A stretch of 26,594 nucleotides of DNA, taken from NCBI GenBank assembly GCA_900550565.1, contig URSG01000012.1, positions 1-26,594 of the forward strand, in the 5' to 3' direction. Origin of the DNA: an uncultured Rickettsiales bacterium. Lineage in GTDB: Bacteria; Pseudomonadota; Alphaproteobacteria; Rs-D84. Below the pieces are notes generated by a model. The model worked only from the letters and a program-made list of their open reading frames with translations. It made no database searches and was not told the origin of the DNA. This document shows positions 8,228 to 14,837 of the stretch, piece after piece. The first letter of the stretch is position 1; each line of letters starts with the position of its first letter. The translations under genes were made by a program, and so were the position numbers.

Positions 8228-10060
8228 TTACATTTCAACATTTCGGCGCATTTTTTTGCGGACATTGCTGTCTAATTCTTTTTTGCGCAGACGAATTGTC
8301 GCAGGTGTCACTTCTACTAATTCATCGTCCAAAATGTATGACAGTGATTCTTCCAGTGACATTTTACGCGGTGGGGCCAAGAACAGTTTTTCATCGGCGG
8401 TCACACTGCGCACATTGGTCAGTTCTTTGCCTTTGACCGGGTTCACTTCCAAATCGTTTTCTTTGCTGTGTTCGCCGATAATCATACCAGAATAAACCTC
8501 GGTCTGGGGGCCAACAAACAGCGTTCCGCGTGGTTGCAGATTAAACAACGCATACGTCGCCGTTACGCCGTTTTCCATTGATACCAGCACGCCCGGACGA
8601 TATTGCATAATCGGGCCACGATATGGGGCGTATTTATCAAATACGCGGTTCATAATACCTGTGCCACGGGTGTCTGTGCGGAATTCAGACAAATACCCAA
8701 TCAGCCCACGTGATGGTGCCGAAAATACGATACGGGTTTTGCCTGCGCCAGACGCTTTCATTTCTGTGATTGTCGCTTTGCGTTTGGTCATCTTTTCAAT
8801 AACAACGCCCGAAAATTCATCGTCAACGTCAATCACAACTTCTTCAATAGGTTCCAGTTTTTCGCCGTTTTCGCCGTCGTGCATAACAACGCGTGGACGT
8901 GATACAGATAATTCAAAACCTTCGCGGCGCATTGTTTCAATCAGAATCCCCAGTTGTAATTCACCACGGCCTGATACTTCAAATGCTTCGTTATTTTCGC
9001 TTTGTGTGACGCGCAGGGCGATGTTTGTTTCCGCTTCTTTGAACAGGCGTTCGCCAATCATACGCGACGTCAATTTTTTACCAGATTTGCCGGCCAATGG
9101 TGATGTGTTCACGAAAAATGTCATCGTCAGGGTTGGTGGGTCAATCGGCATAGCCGGAATTGGTTCTGTGACAGACGGGTCACACAGGGTGTCAGCCACA
9201 GTTGCCTTGGAAAATCCGGCAATAACGACAATGTCACCGGCCGATGCACTGTCGCGTGAAATTTTTTCAACACCGTGATGTTCAATGATTTTTGTAATCT
9301 TGGCGTTTTCAATAAATTCGCCCTTCATATTTATGGCCTTGACGCTTTGGCCGACGCGCACGGTCCCAGATTCAATTTTTCCCGTCAGAATACGACCAAC
9401 ATACGGGTCCGCTTCCAACGTTGTCGCCAACATAGAAAATGGTGCATCTAATTTACAACGTGTGCCATTGCAATCAGGTGCCGGAACGTGGTCAACAATC
9501 AACTGGAACAGTGGGGTTAAATCTTTGTGTTCGTCATTTAAATCACGCACCGCCCAACCATCGCGACCGACGGCGTACAGATACGGGAAATCCAACTGGG
9601 CATCTGTTGCGCCCAATTTATCAAACAGGTCAAATGTTTCACTCAGCACTTCTTCAGGACGGGCGTCAGAACGGTCAACCTTGTTTATGCAGACAATCGG
9701 ACGCAGACCCAATTTTAATGCCTTGGACAAAACAAACTTGGTCTGGGGCAGGGGCCCTTCGGACGCGTCAACCAGCAACACCACCCCGTCAACCATAGAC
9801 AATATACGTTCCACTTCGCCGCCAAAGTCTGCGTGTCCCGGCGTATCAACGATATTGATTTTATAATCGTGCCACTGGATTGATGTTGGTTTAGCCGATA
9901 TAGTAATGCCACGTTCGCGTTCAATGTCGCCACTGTCCATAACGCGATCTTCTATCCGTTCGTTGGCGCGGAACGTGCCGGCCTGTTTTAACATATTGTC
10001 AACCAGGGTCGTTTTGCCGTGGTCAACGTGTGCAATGATTGCAATATTGCGAATTTTCAT
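8228..10060 (-). CDS. typA: Ribosome-associated GTPase TypA/BipA
   Basis: A translational GTPase of the EF-G superfamily that binds the 70S ribosome, assists 50S assembly and is needed for stress and cold adaptation. The 610-residue length is typical. G1 is AHVDHGKTT at residues 10-18, the switch region has ERERGITISAK, G3 is DTPGHADFGGEVERI and G4 is NKVDRSDARPEEV. Downstream are the beta-barrel domain II, EF-G-like domains III and V, and the BipA-specific C-terminal domain (for example GLIGYLSEFRTDTRGTG, MNRVFDKYAPYRG and ELTNVRS). The start at 10060 gives the canonical MKIRNIAIIAHVDHGK. It has its own terminator and an extended -10 promoter, and is divergent from the hypothetical gene at 10209. 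Confidence 0.98.
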   Translation of the reverse strand: MKIRNIAIIAHVDHGKTTLVDNMLKQAGTFRANERIEDRVMDSGDIERERGITISAKPTSIQWHDYKINIVDTPGHADFGGEVERILSMVDGVVLLVDASEGPLPQTKFVLSKALKLGLRPIVCINKVDRSDARPEEVLSETFDLFDKLGATDAQLDFPYLYAVGRDGWAVRDLNDEHKDLTPLFQLIVDHVPAPDCNGTRCKLDAPFSMLATTLEADPYVGRILTGKIESGTVRVGQSVKAINMKGEFIENAKITKIIEHHGVEKISRDSASAGDIVVIAGFSKATVADTLCDPSVTEPIPAMPIDPPTLTMTFFVNTSPLAGKSGKKLTSRMIGERLFKEAETNIALRVTQSENNEAFEVSGRGELQLGILIETMRREGFELSVSRPRVVMHDGENGEKLEPIEEVVIDVDDEFSGVVIEKMTKRKATITEMKASGAGKTRIVFSAPSRGLIGYLSEFRTDTRGTGIMNRVFDKYAPYRGPIMQYRPGVLVSMENGVTATYALFNLQPRGTLFVGPQTEVYSGMIIGEHSKENDLEVNPVKGKELTNVRSVTADEKLFLAPPRKMSLEESLSYILDDELVEVTPATIRLRKKELDSNVRKKMRRNVEM

Positions 10061-10093
10061 CTGTGTGCCTTATAATTTTTCCGTAAACGCTAG

Positions 10094-10102
10094 ATTATAC
10101 CA
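10094..10102 (-). promoter_or_regulatory. Extended -10 promoter of typA
   Basis: Read on the reverse strand this is TGGTATAAT, a perfect -10 hexamer with the TGn extension that can substitute for a -35 element. No good -35 hexamer is present at 16-18 bases. The predicted start of transcription is about 27 bases before the typA ATG, leaving room for the AAGG ribosome binding site. Confidence 0.5.
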
Positions 10103-10147
10103 TATTTTTGAATTTTCAAGAAATATACAAAAAAATTATTCAAAAAC

Positions 10148-10175
10148 TTGACATTTATTCTTTTTTGTCTATATT
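10148..10175 (+). promoter_or_regulatory. Sigma70 promoter of the 144-residue orphan gene
   Basis: A perfect -35 TTGACA (10148-10153), a 16-base T-rich spacer and -10 TATATT (10170-10175, 5 of 6). It would start transcription near 10182, about 27 bases before the ATG at 10209, with AAGAGG as ribosome binding site. It is the best -35 match seen in the window. Confidence 0.65.
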
Positions 10176-10208
10176 TATATGCAAGGTAGATAAACAAGAG
10201 GCTAAAAA

Positions 10209-10643
10209 ATGGTAAATTATGATTTAACAATGCAACGTTTTTTTGACGAGGTAAAAAAATATTTGGAAAAACGTGCAACGCGTGCCGCAGACCGTGTGGA
10301 ATTTGATACTATCAATGCGGCCCAGGTTGCGGTATGTATGGTTGCCAGGGACCCGAAACAGTATTCTGGCCAGTATGATGTATTGCACAAGGTTGCAAGC
10401 CGTGATGTGCATGGCGCATTTTCTATAAACGACGGCGTTTATCGCGTGGTTGAAAATGTTATCTATTCGGCGGCTGATTTAGATTCCGAGGCTGAATATA
10501 CACGACACGAAGCGCAAAAGAATCTGTTAAATGCGTTGAATATGATTAAATATAGAAATTCTGGTTGTTTATTAAAAGATTTATATAAACCGTTTTTGCC
10601 AGTGACATATTACGCAGTCAAAGAAAAAGTGAACAAGCGATAA
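10209..10643 (+). CDS. Hypothetical protein, 144 residues
   Basis: I do not recognise this protein. It is hydrophilic, mixed-charge and probably mostly helical, with no signal peptide and no membrane span, so it is likely cytoplasmic. The N-terminal third (FFDEVKKYLEKRATRAADRVEFD) is strongly charged and amphipathic. The middle (INDGVYRVVENVIYSAADLDSEAEYTRHEAQ) has a run of acidic residues, and the tail is basic. Three cysteines are scattered without a metal-binding pattern. Evidence that it is a real gene: a consensus promoter, AAGAGG eight bases before the ATG, codon use like its neighbours, and a hairpin directly behind the stop. It stands alone as a single-gene unit between typA and serS, so the neighbourhood gives no functional hint. 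Confidence 0.8.
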   Translation: MVNYDLTMQRFFDEVKKYLEKRATRAADRVEFDTINAAQVAVCMVARDPKQYSGQYDVLHKVASRDVHGAFSINDGVYRVVENVIYSAADLDSEAEYTRHEAQKNLLNALNMIKYRNSGCLLKDLYKPFLPVTYYAVKEKVNKR

Positions 10644-10669
10644 AAAACGGGGCAACGCCCCGTTTTTTT
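10642..10669. terminator. Bidirectional terminator between the orphan gene and serS
   Basis: A GC-rich stem (CGGGGC, 10648-10653, with GCCCCG, 10657-10662) closes an AAC loop. It is flanked by an A-run on the left and a run of seven T on the right, so it reads as an intrinsic terminator on both strands. It touches the stop codons of both convergent genes. Confidence 0.9.
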
Positions 10670-11945
10670 AATGTTTGCCACCAATCTTGGTGCGACCGCC
10701 CATCAGCGGTTGCAATTTTTTTGGGATATTCACACTGCCGTCGGCATTTTGGTGGTTTTCCAGAATTGGAACTAATGCGCGTGGCACGGCAATCCCGGTG
10801 TTATTCAGTGTCGCAACAAATTGCACATCGCCATTTTTATCGCGATAACGCGTGTTGGTGCGACGCGCCTGGAATTGACCGATTGATGAACAACTGCCCA
10901 GTTCTTTGTATGCGTTTTCTGATGGAACCCACGCTTCTACGTCGTTCATTTTAACCTTGTTAAATCCCATATCACCCGTAGAATTTGCAATCACGCGGTA
11001 TGGCAATTCTAAATCTTCTAGGACCTCGCACAGATTGTTCAAAATGTGTTCGTGCATTTCGTTTGATTGCGCCGGTGTGCAATAGATGTATTGTTCCACC
11101 TTGTTAAACTGGTGAATCCGGGCAAGTCCGCGTGTGTCGCGACCGGCGGCACCGGCCTCTTTGCGGAAACACGGCGAAAATCCAGCGTATTTAATAGGCA
11201 GGTCTTTCTCGTTCAGAATTTCACCACTGTGCAATGAATTCAAAATAATTTCTGCGGTCCCGGTTAAACAACGGTCGGTCCCGGCCAACATAAACACATC
11301 GTTATCCATCACCGCCAGGTCAGAACCCATAAAATGACCTGCGTCAAAAATTGTTTGTGGTTTGGTAATAGACGGACATTCAATAAACGTGAATCCCTTG
11401 GCAATCAGTTTTTGAATAACGTATGTTTCAATCGCCAGTTGCAGTTCGGCCGCTTCGCCCACCAGGGCGTATGTGCGTGTGCCACAAATCTTGCCGATTT
11501 TTTCAGGCAACCACCAGCCGTTCATATCCAACAAGTCCCACTGGGCGCGTGGCGCAAAATCAAATTCGCGCGGTGTGCCAACACGACGCACAACGATGTT
11601 TGCAGTGTCGTCTGGGCCAATCGGGGCAGACGCGTCTGGAATTTGCGGAACGCGGTGCATTAAATCGTTCAGCACCGCTTCTTTGTCGGCCAATTCCGCC
11701 ATATCGGTGGCGATTTCGTTTGCGATTTCTTTGCTGCGCGCAATCAACGGTGCTTTGTCAGACGCAGTTGGTATTTCGCGTGTAATCTTGTTCTTTTCGG
11801 CGGTCATAGATTGCGTCGTGGTCTTTAATTCGCGAACGCGCGCGTCCAGTGCCAAAATTTCATCAACATTGTCGTCAAAACCCTTGACCTGGCATGCGTT
11901 TTTTACCACGTCTGGATTTTCACGGATAAATCTAATATCCAACAT
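10668..11945 (-). CDS. serS: Seryl-tRNA synthetase
   Basis: A class II aminoacyl-tRNA synthetase that charges tRNA-Ser (and tRNA-Sec where present) with serine in the cytoplasm. The 425-residue length is normal. The N-terminal 100 residues form the long antiparallel coiled-coil arm that grips the tRNA variable arm (about residues 28-98). The catalytic core shows motif 2 at residues 260-280 (FRKEAGAAGRDTRGLARIHQF) and motif 3 with GQFQARRTNTRYR near the C-terminus. TGTAEIILNSLHSGEIL lies in the serine-binding region. The ATG gives the canonical MLDIRFIREN start and is preceded by AAGGA. The gene is transcribed from a good promoter about 155 bases upstream, leaving a long structured leader. Confidence 0.99.
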   Translation of the reverse strand: MLDIRFIRENPDVVKNACQVKGFDDNVDEILALDARVRELKTTTQSMTAEKNKITREIPTASDKAPLIARSKEIANEIATDMAELADKEAVLNDLMHRVPQIPDASAPIGPDDTANIVVRRVGTPREFDFAPRAQWDLLDMNGWWLPEKIGKICGTRTYALVGEAAELQLAIETYVIQKLIAKGFTFIECPSITKPQTIFDAGHFMGSDLAVMDNDVFMLAGTDRCLTGTAEIILNSLHSGEILNEKDLPIKYAGFSPCFRKEAGAAGRDTRGLARIHQFNKVEQYIYCTPAQSNEMHEHILNNLCEVLEDLELPYRVIANSTGDMGFNKVKMNDVEAWVPSENAYKELGSCSSIGQFQARRTNTRYRDKNGDVQFVATLNNTGIAVPRALVPILENHQNADGSVNIPKKLQPLMGGRTKIGGKH

Positions 11946-11986
11946 TTTATAAATCCTTGTGTTTATATATGCTTATAATAAAGTCG

Positions 11987-12002
11987 TGCGATACAAATCG
12001 CA
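11987..12002 (-). other. Hairpin in the serS leader
   Basis: A perfect 6-base stem (TGCGAT with ATCGCA) around a 4-base loop, about 40 bases before the serS start codon. In the reverse direction it is not followed by a T-run, so it is not a terminator by itself. It could be a leader RNA structure or a dyad operator. Confidence 0.5.
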
Positions 12003-12026
12003 ATTATTTTATGTAATTAAATATGC

Positions 12027-12052
12027 AAAAAAAACTATTCCCCCAACGGGGA
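12027..12052 (-). terminator. Terminator-like hairpin inside the serS leader
   Basis: Read on the reverse strand: a 5-base GC-rich stem (12048-12052 with 12039-12043) around a 4-base loop, a 4-base gap, then eight T (12034-12027). It lies about 40 bases after the predicted serS transcription start and 80 bases before the ATG, so it would stop transcription before the gene. The short stem and the gap make it weaker than the other terminators here. Confidence 0.4.
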
Positions 12053-12098
12053 CGAAGTGCGACTGAAAAATACATAACCTTGTATCATTATGGTGCGT

Positions 12099-12127
12099 AT
12101 TATAACTTTGGCTGATGAAAAAATCAA
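12099..12127 (-). promoter_or_regulatory. Sigma70 promoter of serS
   Basis: On the reverse strand: -35 TTGATT (12127-12122), a 17-base spacer and a perfect -10 TATAAT (12104-12099). Transcription would start near 12092, giving a serS leader of about 147 bases. It is back to back with the trxB promoter region. Confidence 0.65.
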
Positions 12128-12135
12128 TTAAATCT

Positions 12136-12169
12136 TTGAATTGCAAGAATTGTGTCATTATGTTATGCT
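12136..12169 (+). promoter_or_regulatory. Promoter region of trxB, two overlapping candidates
   Basis: Two candidates have the ideal 17-base spacer: TTGAAT (12136-12141) with TATGTT (12159-12164), and TTGCAA (12141-12146) with TATGCT (12164-12169). Each hexamer matches the consensus at 4 of 6 bases. Either would give a leader of about 25-30 bases before the ATG at 12203. The sequence does not decide between them. Confidence 0.4.
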
Positions 12170-12202
12170 GGGCCAAACGAAAGCAAAGAAAGAGTGTCTG
12201 TT

Positions 12203-13108
12203 ATGAACGATATCGTTATGTATGATGTAATTATTATGGGTTCTGGGCCGGCCGGGTTGACGGCGGCGTTGTATTGTGCGCGCGGTGGGAAAAAGACGAT
12301 TATCCTGGGTGGTGATACACTGGGCGGTCAAATGGCCACAATTGCAAAATTAGAAAATTATCCGGGCTGGGCCGGTTCAGGCGCGGAATTGGCCGATTTT
12401 ATGAAAAACCAGGCCACGTCGTTTGGTGCGGAATTTGTCGCCACATCTGTTCGGGAAATCGCCGGCGATGCGGTTGGCGCATTTAACCTGAGTGCCAGCA
12501 ACGGCAAAAAATATGTCGGCAAAACTGTGATTATCGCAACAGGGGCGTCGCCCAGAAAACTGGAAATCGCCGGTGCGCGCGAACTGTTTGGGCGCGGCGT
12601 ATCATATTGCGCGACGTGCGACGGATTTTTCTATTACGGCAAAGATGTAATGGTAATGGGTGGCGGAAACAGTGCGCTGAACGACGCATTATATCTGGCC
12701 GATATTGCCAAAACGGTGAAAATCGTTTATCGCAAGGGCGCATTTACCCGTGCCGAAGAAATTCTGCGCAGCCGCGTTGCCGAACGTGAAAACATAGAAT
12801 GTTTGTTTAATACCGATTTGAAACAGATTGCCGCAACCGATGATGACCGTTTGGTTGTGACAACCACCGCCGATGAAAAAATCGTCACCGATGGTCTATT
12901 CGTTGCCATCGGCCACGAAGCCAATACAGATTTCTTGACCGAAGATGTCGCCCGTGACGGTATGGGGCGTCTGCGTCCCACCGATTTGCCCACCGGTATT
13001 TTCGTTGCCGGTGACGTTGAATCTGATATAAAAATGCAAATCGCAACGGCCGTCGGGACGGGGTGTAGTGCGGCCATGGACGCCATCGCATACCTGAATA
13101 AATTATAA
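12203..13108 (+). CDS. trxB: Thioredoxin reductase (NADPH)
   Basis: A cytoplasmic FAD enzyme that passes electrons from NADPH to thioredoxin. The 301 residues are slightly short of the usual 310-320 but complete. The N-terminal FAD-binding motif GSGPAG is at residues 13-18, the redox-active disulfide CATC at 136-139, the NADPH-binding GGGNSA follows about 20 residues later, and the second FAD motif GIFVAGDV is near the C-terminus. An upstream in-frame GTG at 12152 is rejected because it lies within the promoter region and because the ATG at 12203 gives the family N-terminus. The last codons (CTGAATAAATTATAA) are also the left arm of a palindromic element. Confidence 0.97.
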   Translation: MNDIVMYDVIIMGSGPAGLTAALYCARGGKKTIILGGDTLGGQMATIAKLENYPGWAGSGAELADFMKNQATSFGAEFVATSVREIAGDAVGAFNLSASNGKKYVGKTVIIATGASPRKLEIAGARELFGRGVSYCATCDGFFYYGKDVMVMGGGNSALNDALYLADIAKTVKIVYRKGAFTRAEEILRSRVAERENIECLFNTDLKQIAATDDDRLVVTTTADEKIVTDGLFVAIGHEANTDFLTEDVARDGMGRLRPTDLPTGIFVAGDVESDIKMQIATAVGTGCSAAMDAIAYLNKL

Positions 13109-13199
13109 TGGCACATCTGGTGCGTGGGGCGGCGGCTCATGTAGCTTCTGTACACTTCGCCTTCGCCCCGCACCCCATCTGCACCATTCTAATTTATTC
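13096..13199. repeat. Palindromic element, copy 1 (about 104 bp)
   Basis: The outer arms are inverted repeats: GAATAAATTATAATGG at the left (13096-13111) and its complement with one mismatch at the right (13184-13199). Inside are further arms, such as GGGGCG (13126-13131) with CGCCCC (13164-13169) and GGC with GCC. At the centre TGTA/TACA closes a 7-base loop, so the whole unit can fold into one long imperfect hairpin. The last 29 bases are identical to those of copy 2. The left arm overlaps the trxB stop. It resembles REP/BIME, MITE or Rickettsia palindromic elements in size and style, but I cannot assign a family. Confidence 0.8.
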
Positions 13200-13200
13200 A

Positions 13201-13308
13201 TAATAAAGTTATAATGGCGCATCTGTGGCGGTTCTGACGTCGGTCGTGTACCTATTTTGTACACTCCCTTTGTCACAACCACCCCATCTGCACCATTCTA
13301 ATTTATTC
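13201..13308. repeat. Palindromic element, copy 2 (about 108 bp)
   Basis: Same design as copy 1. The left end TTATAATGGCGCATCTG (13209-13225) matches copy 1 with one change, and 13280-13308 is identical to 13171-13199. The interior sequence differs from copy 1 but is still self-complementary: GGCGGTTCTGAC (13227-13238) pairs with GTCACAACCACC (13272-13283) with two mismatches. At the centre GTGTAC (13246-13251) pairs with GTACAC (13259-13264) around a 7-base loop, the same loop length as copy 1. It lies between the 3' ends of trxB and the J-protein gene and may act as a two-way transcription end or mRNA stabiliser. Confidence 0.8.
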
Positions 13309-13318
13309 GTAATAAGGT

Positions 13319-13816
13319 CTATTTTTTTCCAAAGTGCTTTTTTAGTGTTTGGTATGCGGCGTTTACCTTGGTAAATTCGCTGGCGTTTGCACTGCCACCT
13401 GTATCTGGGTGATATTTTTTTGCCAATGCGCGGTATTTTGCGCTGACCTCGCGCAGGGTGGCCGTCGGTGGCAGGCCCAGTGTGCGCAAGGCATTGCTGA
13501 TTGTGGCACTGACGCGCGGTTTTGGCGCAACGTGGTCAAACGCACTGCGACCGGTGATAAAATCGTTCAGGAATTTTACATAGTCTGCTTCGTCTTTGTT
13601 GGCGGTTTCTTTGTCTTTCAGTGGCGCACCAAATGTTTGACGTTCCCAATCGGCCTCTATTTCGTCTGGGGTCATATCGGCATAGAAATTCCAGTTTTTG
13701 TTGTATTCTGCGGCGTGTTCCTGGCAAAACCACCAATACTCGCGCAGGTCACGCGATTTAGGCGCGCGACACGTGCCGGCCTTGGTGCAGCCTGTATGAT
13801 CGCATTTTCGTATCAT
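13319..13816 (-). CDS. J-domain protein with N-terminal Cys/His motif
   Basis: A 165-residue DnaJ-domain protein of the type common in Alphaproteobacteria. The N-terminus has a possible metal site C5-X4-C10-X20-C31-X2-H34, followed by AAEYNKNWNFYADMTPDEI, which is characteristic of this subgroup. The C-terminal 55 residues are the J-domain: helix II ends with the essential HPD at 136-138, and helix III is NASEFTKVNAAYQTL. It should stimulate the ATPase of an Hsp70 (DnaK). It lacks the Gly/Phe and zinc-finger regions of true DnaJ, so it is a class III co-chaperone with unknown client. Its start overlaps the xerD stop (ATGA, 13813-13816), which implies coupling. No ordinary terminator follows, only the palindromic elements. 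Confidence 0.9.
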   Translation of the reverse strand: MIRKCDHTGCTKAGTCRAPKSRDLREYWWFCQEHAAEYNKNWNFYADMTPDEIEADWERQTFGAPLKDKETANKDEADYVKFLNDFITGRSAFDHVAPKPRVSATISNALRTLGLPPTATLREVSAKYRALAKKYHPDTGGSANASEFTKVNAAYQTLKKHFGKK

Positions 13817-14685
13817 TTTATATCGTCCATTGATTTTGCGTGTCCCAGTGGGTGGTGCATAACGACTGTTTCCCGTAATTGTTCAGGCATCACGTGGGTA
13901 TAGATTTGTGTTGTTGAAATATCTTCGTGGCCCAGCATTGTTTGTATCGCGCGCAGATTTGCACCACCGGCCAACAAATGCGACGCAAACGAATGGCGCA
14001 ATACGTGTGGTGATACGCGATGTGGGTCAATGCCGGCCAAAACCGCGCATTTTTTCAGTATCTTGAAAAATCCGTCACGGGTTATGTGGCCAGACGCGCC
14101 CCCACCAGGAAACACATATTTTGATTTTTCATCATCGCGCACGGCCAGCCATTTTTGCAATGCAGCGATTGCACCAGCGTGCATTGGGACAATGCGTTCT
14201 TTGGCCCCTTTGCCGTGAATCAATAATTTGTCGCCCAGAATCGCCGTCAGTGGTAATTCACACAGTTCTGATACGCGCAATCCCGACGCATAGACCAATT
14301 CAATCATTGCGCGCAGACGGGTTGCATTTTTTATATCGCCGGCCGATGAAATCAGTAATTCTATTTCGTCCACAGATAAAAACTTCGGCAATGGACGTGA
14401 CCGTTTGGGCAATTCCAGATTTGCGGTTGGATTTTCACTGATAATTTTTTCCAGCATTAAAAATTTATAAAATCCGCGCAACGCACTGGCGTGGCGCGCA
14501 ACAGATGACGCACAGTCGGGCAGGGACGCCAGATAGTTTTGTATGTCGTCGCCCGTTGCCCCCATCAGGCCACCCGGCAATGCCGCATCTGCACTGCGCA
14601 AGTCAAAGCCATAACTTTCCAGTGTTTTGGCACTGCGACCTTTTTCTGCGGACAATGCTTCTAAAAAAATCTCTATGTAATTCAT
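13813..14685 (-). CDS. xerD: Tyrosine recombinase XerD
   Basis: A site-specific recombinase that with XerC resolves chromosome dimers at dif under FtsK control. The 290 residues begin with the N-terminal SAM-like core-binding domain (YIEIFLEALSAEKGRSAKTL). All catalytic residues are present: R137 in YASGLRVSEL, K159 in HGKGAKER, H227 and R230 in HVLRHSFASHL, H253 in LGHEDISTTQ, and Y262 in IYTHV. The C-terminal pattern STTQIYTHV...HHP and the N-terminal FLEALSAEKG are closer to XerD than XerC. It sits in an operon with lptG, a small membrane protein and a J-protein, with 4-base overlaps on both sides. Nothing nearby suggests an integron or phage integrase. Confidence 0.93.
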   Translation of the reverse strand: MNYIEIFLEALSAEKGRSAKTLESYGFDLRSADAALPGGLMGATGDDIQNYLASLPDCASSVARHASALRGFYKFLMLEKIISENPTANLELPKRSRPLPKFLSVDEIELLISSAGDIKNATRLRAMIELVYASGLRVSELCELPLTAILGDKLLIHGKGAKERIVPMHAGAIAALQKWLAVRDDEKSKYVFPGGGASGHITRDGFFKILKKCAVLAGIDPHRVSPHVLRHSFASHLLAGGANLRAIQTMLGHEDISTTQIYTHVMPEQLRETVVMHHPLGHAKSMDDIK

Positions 14686-14819
14686 GGATACAATACGATT
14701 TCTGTCACGTTCTGGGGTGCAGGAAACGATATTATCATCAGCACCACCAGAACAATTATCAGTCCCCAGATTATAATTTTTTTGCGTATTGAATTTTTTC
14801 GTCTGTTATTCAGTGGCAT
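14682..14819 (-). CDS. Small single-pass membrane protein, 45 residues
   Basis: The frame starts at the ATG ending at 14819 and stops at a TGA that overlaps the xerD start (ATGA, 14682-14685). It has a strong Shine-Dalgarno, AAAGGGGGAAA, seven bases before the ATG. The product has a basic N-terminus (MPLNNRRKNSIRKK), then an uninterrupted hydrophobic helix of about 17-18 residues (IIIWGLIIVLVVLMIIS), then a short polar tail rich in Pro, Gln and Thr (FPAPQNVTEIVLYP). By the positive-inside rule the tail should face the periplasm. It begins 18 bases after the lptG stop. I do not recognise the family. The neighbours hint at an envelope role, possibly with the Lpt machinery, but this is inference. 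Confidence 0.75.
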   Translation of the reverse strand: MPLNNRRKNSIRKKIIIWGLIIVLVVLMIISFPAPQNVTEIVLYP

Positions 14820-14823
14820 ATAA

Positions 14824-14834
14824 TTTCCCCCTTT
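14824..14834 (-). promoter_or_regulatory. Strong ribosome binding site of the 45-residue gene
   Basis: Reverse-strand AAAGGGGGAAA located between the lptG stop and the ATG ending at 14819, with seven bases of spacing from the G-run. It is one of the best Shine-Dalgarno matches in the window and is the main sign that this very short frame is translated. Confidence 0.7.
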
Positions 14835-14837
14835 GGG

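Noticed and set aside
12073..12101. A dif-like site: CATAA and TTATG inverted arms next to GGTGCG
   Set aside because: The arms are 10 bases apart instead of 6, and the flanking halves do not match the XerC/XerD arms. Not convincing despite xerD and ftsK being in the window.
12023..12115. A 30-codon forward frame starting MQKKLFPQRGRS in the serS/trxB intergenic region
   Set aside because: No ribosome binding site, no promoter in that direction, and it overlaps the serS promoter and leader on the other strand.
13096..13308. The tandem repeat as a CRISPR array
   Set aside because: Only two units of about 105 bp, each internally palindromic with no spacer-repeat alternation and no cas genes nearby.
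13813..14685. Tyrosine recombinase as a sign of a prophage or integron
   Set aside because: Its motifs are those of housekeeping XerD, it sits in a core-gene operon, and there are no phage genes, attachment repeats or gene cassettes around it.
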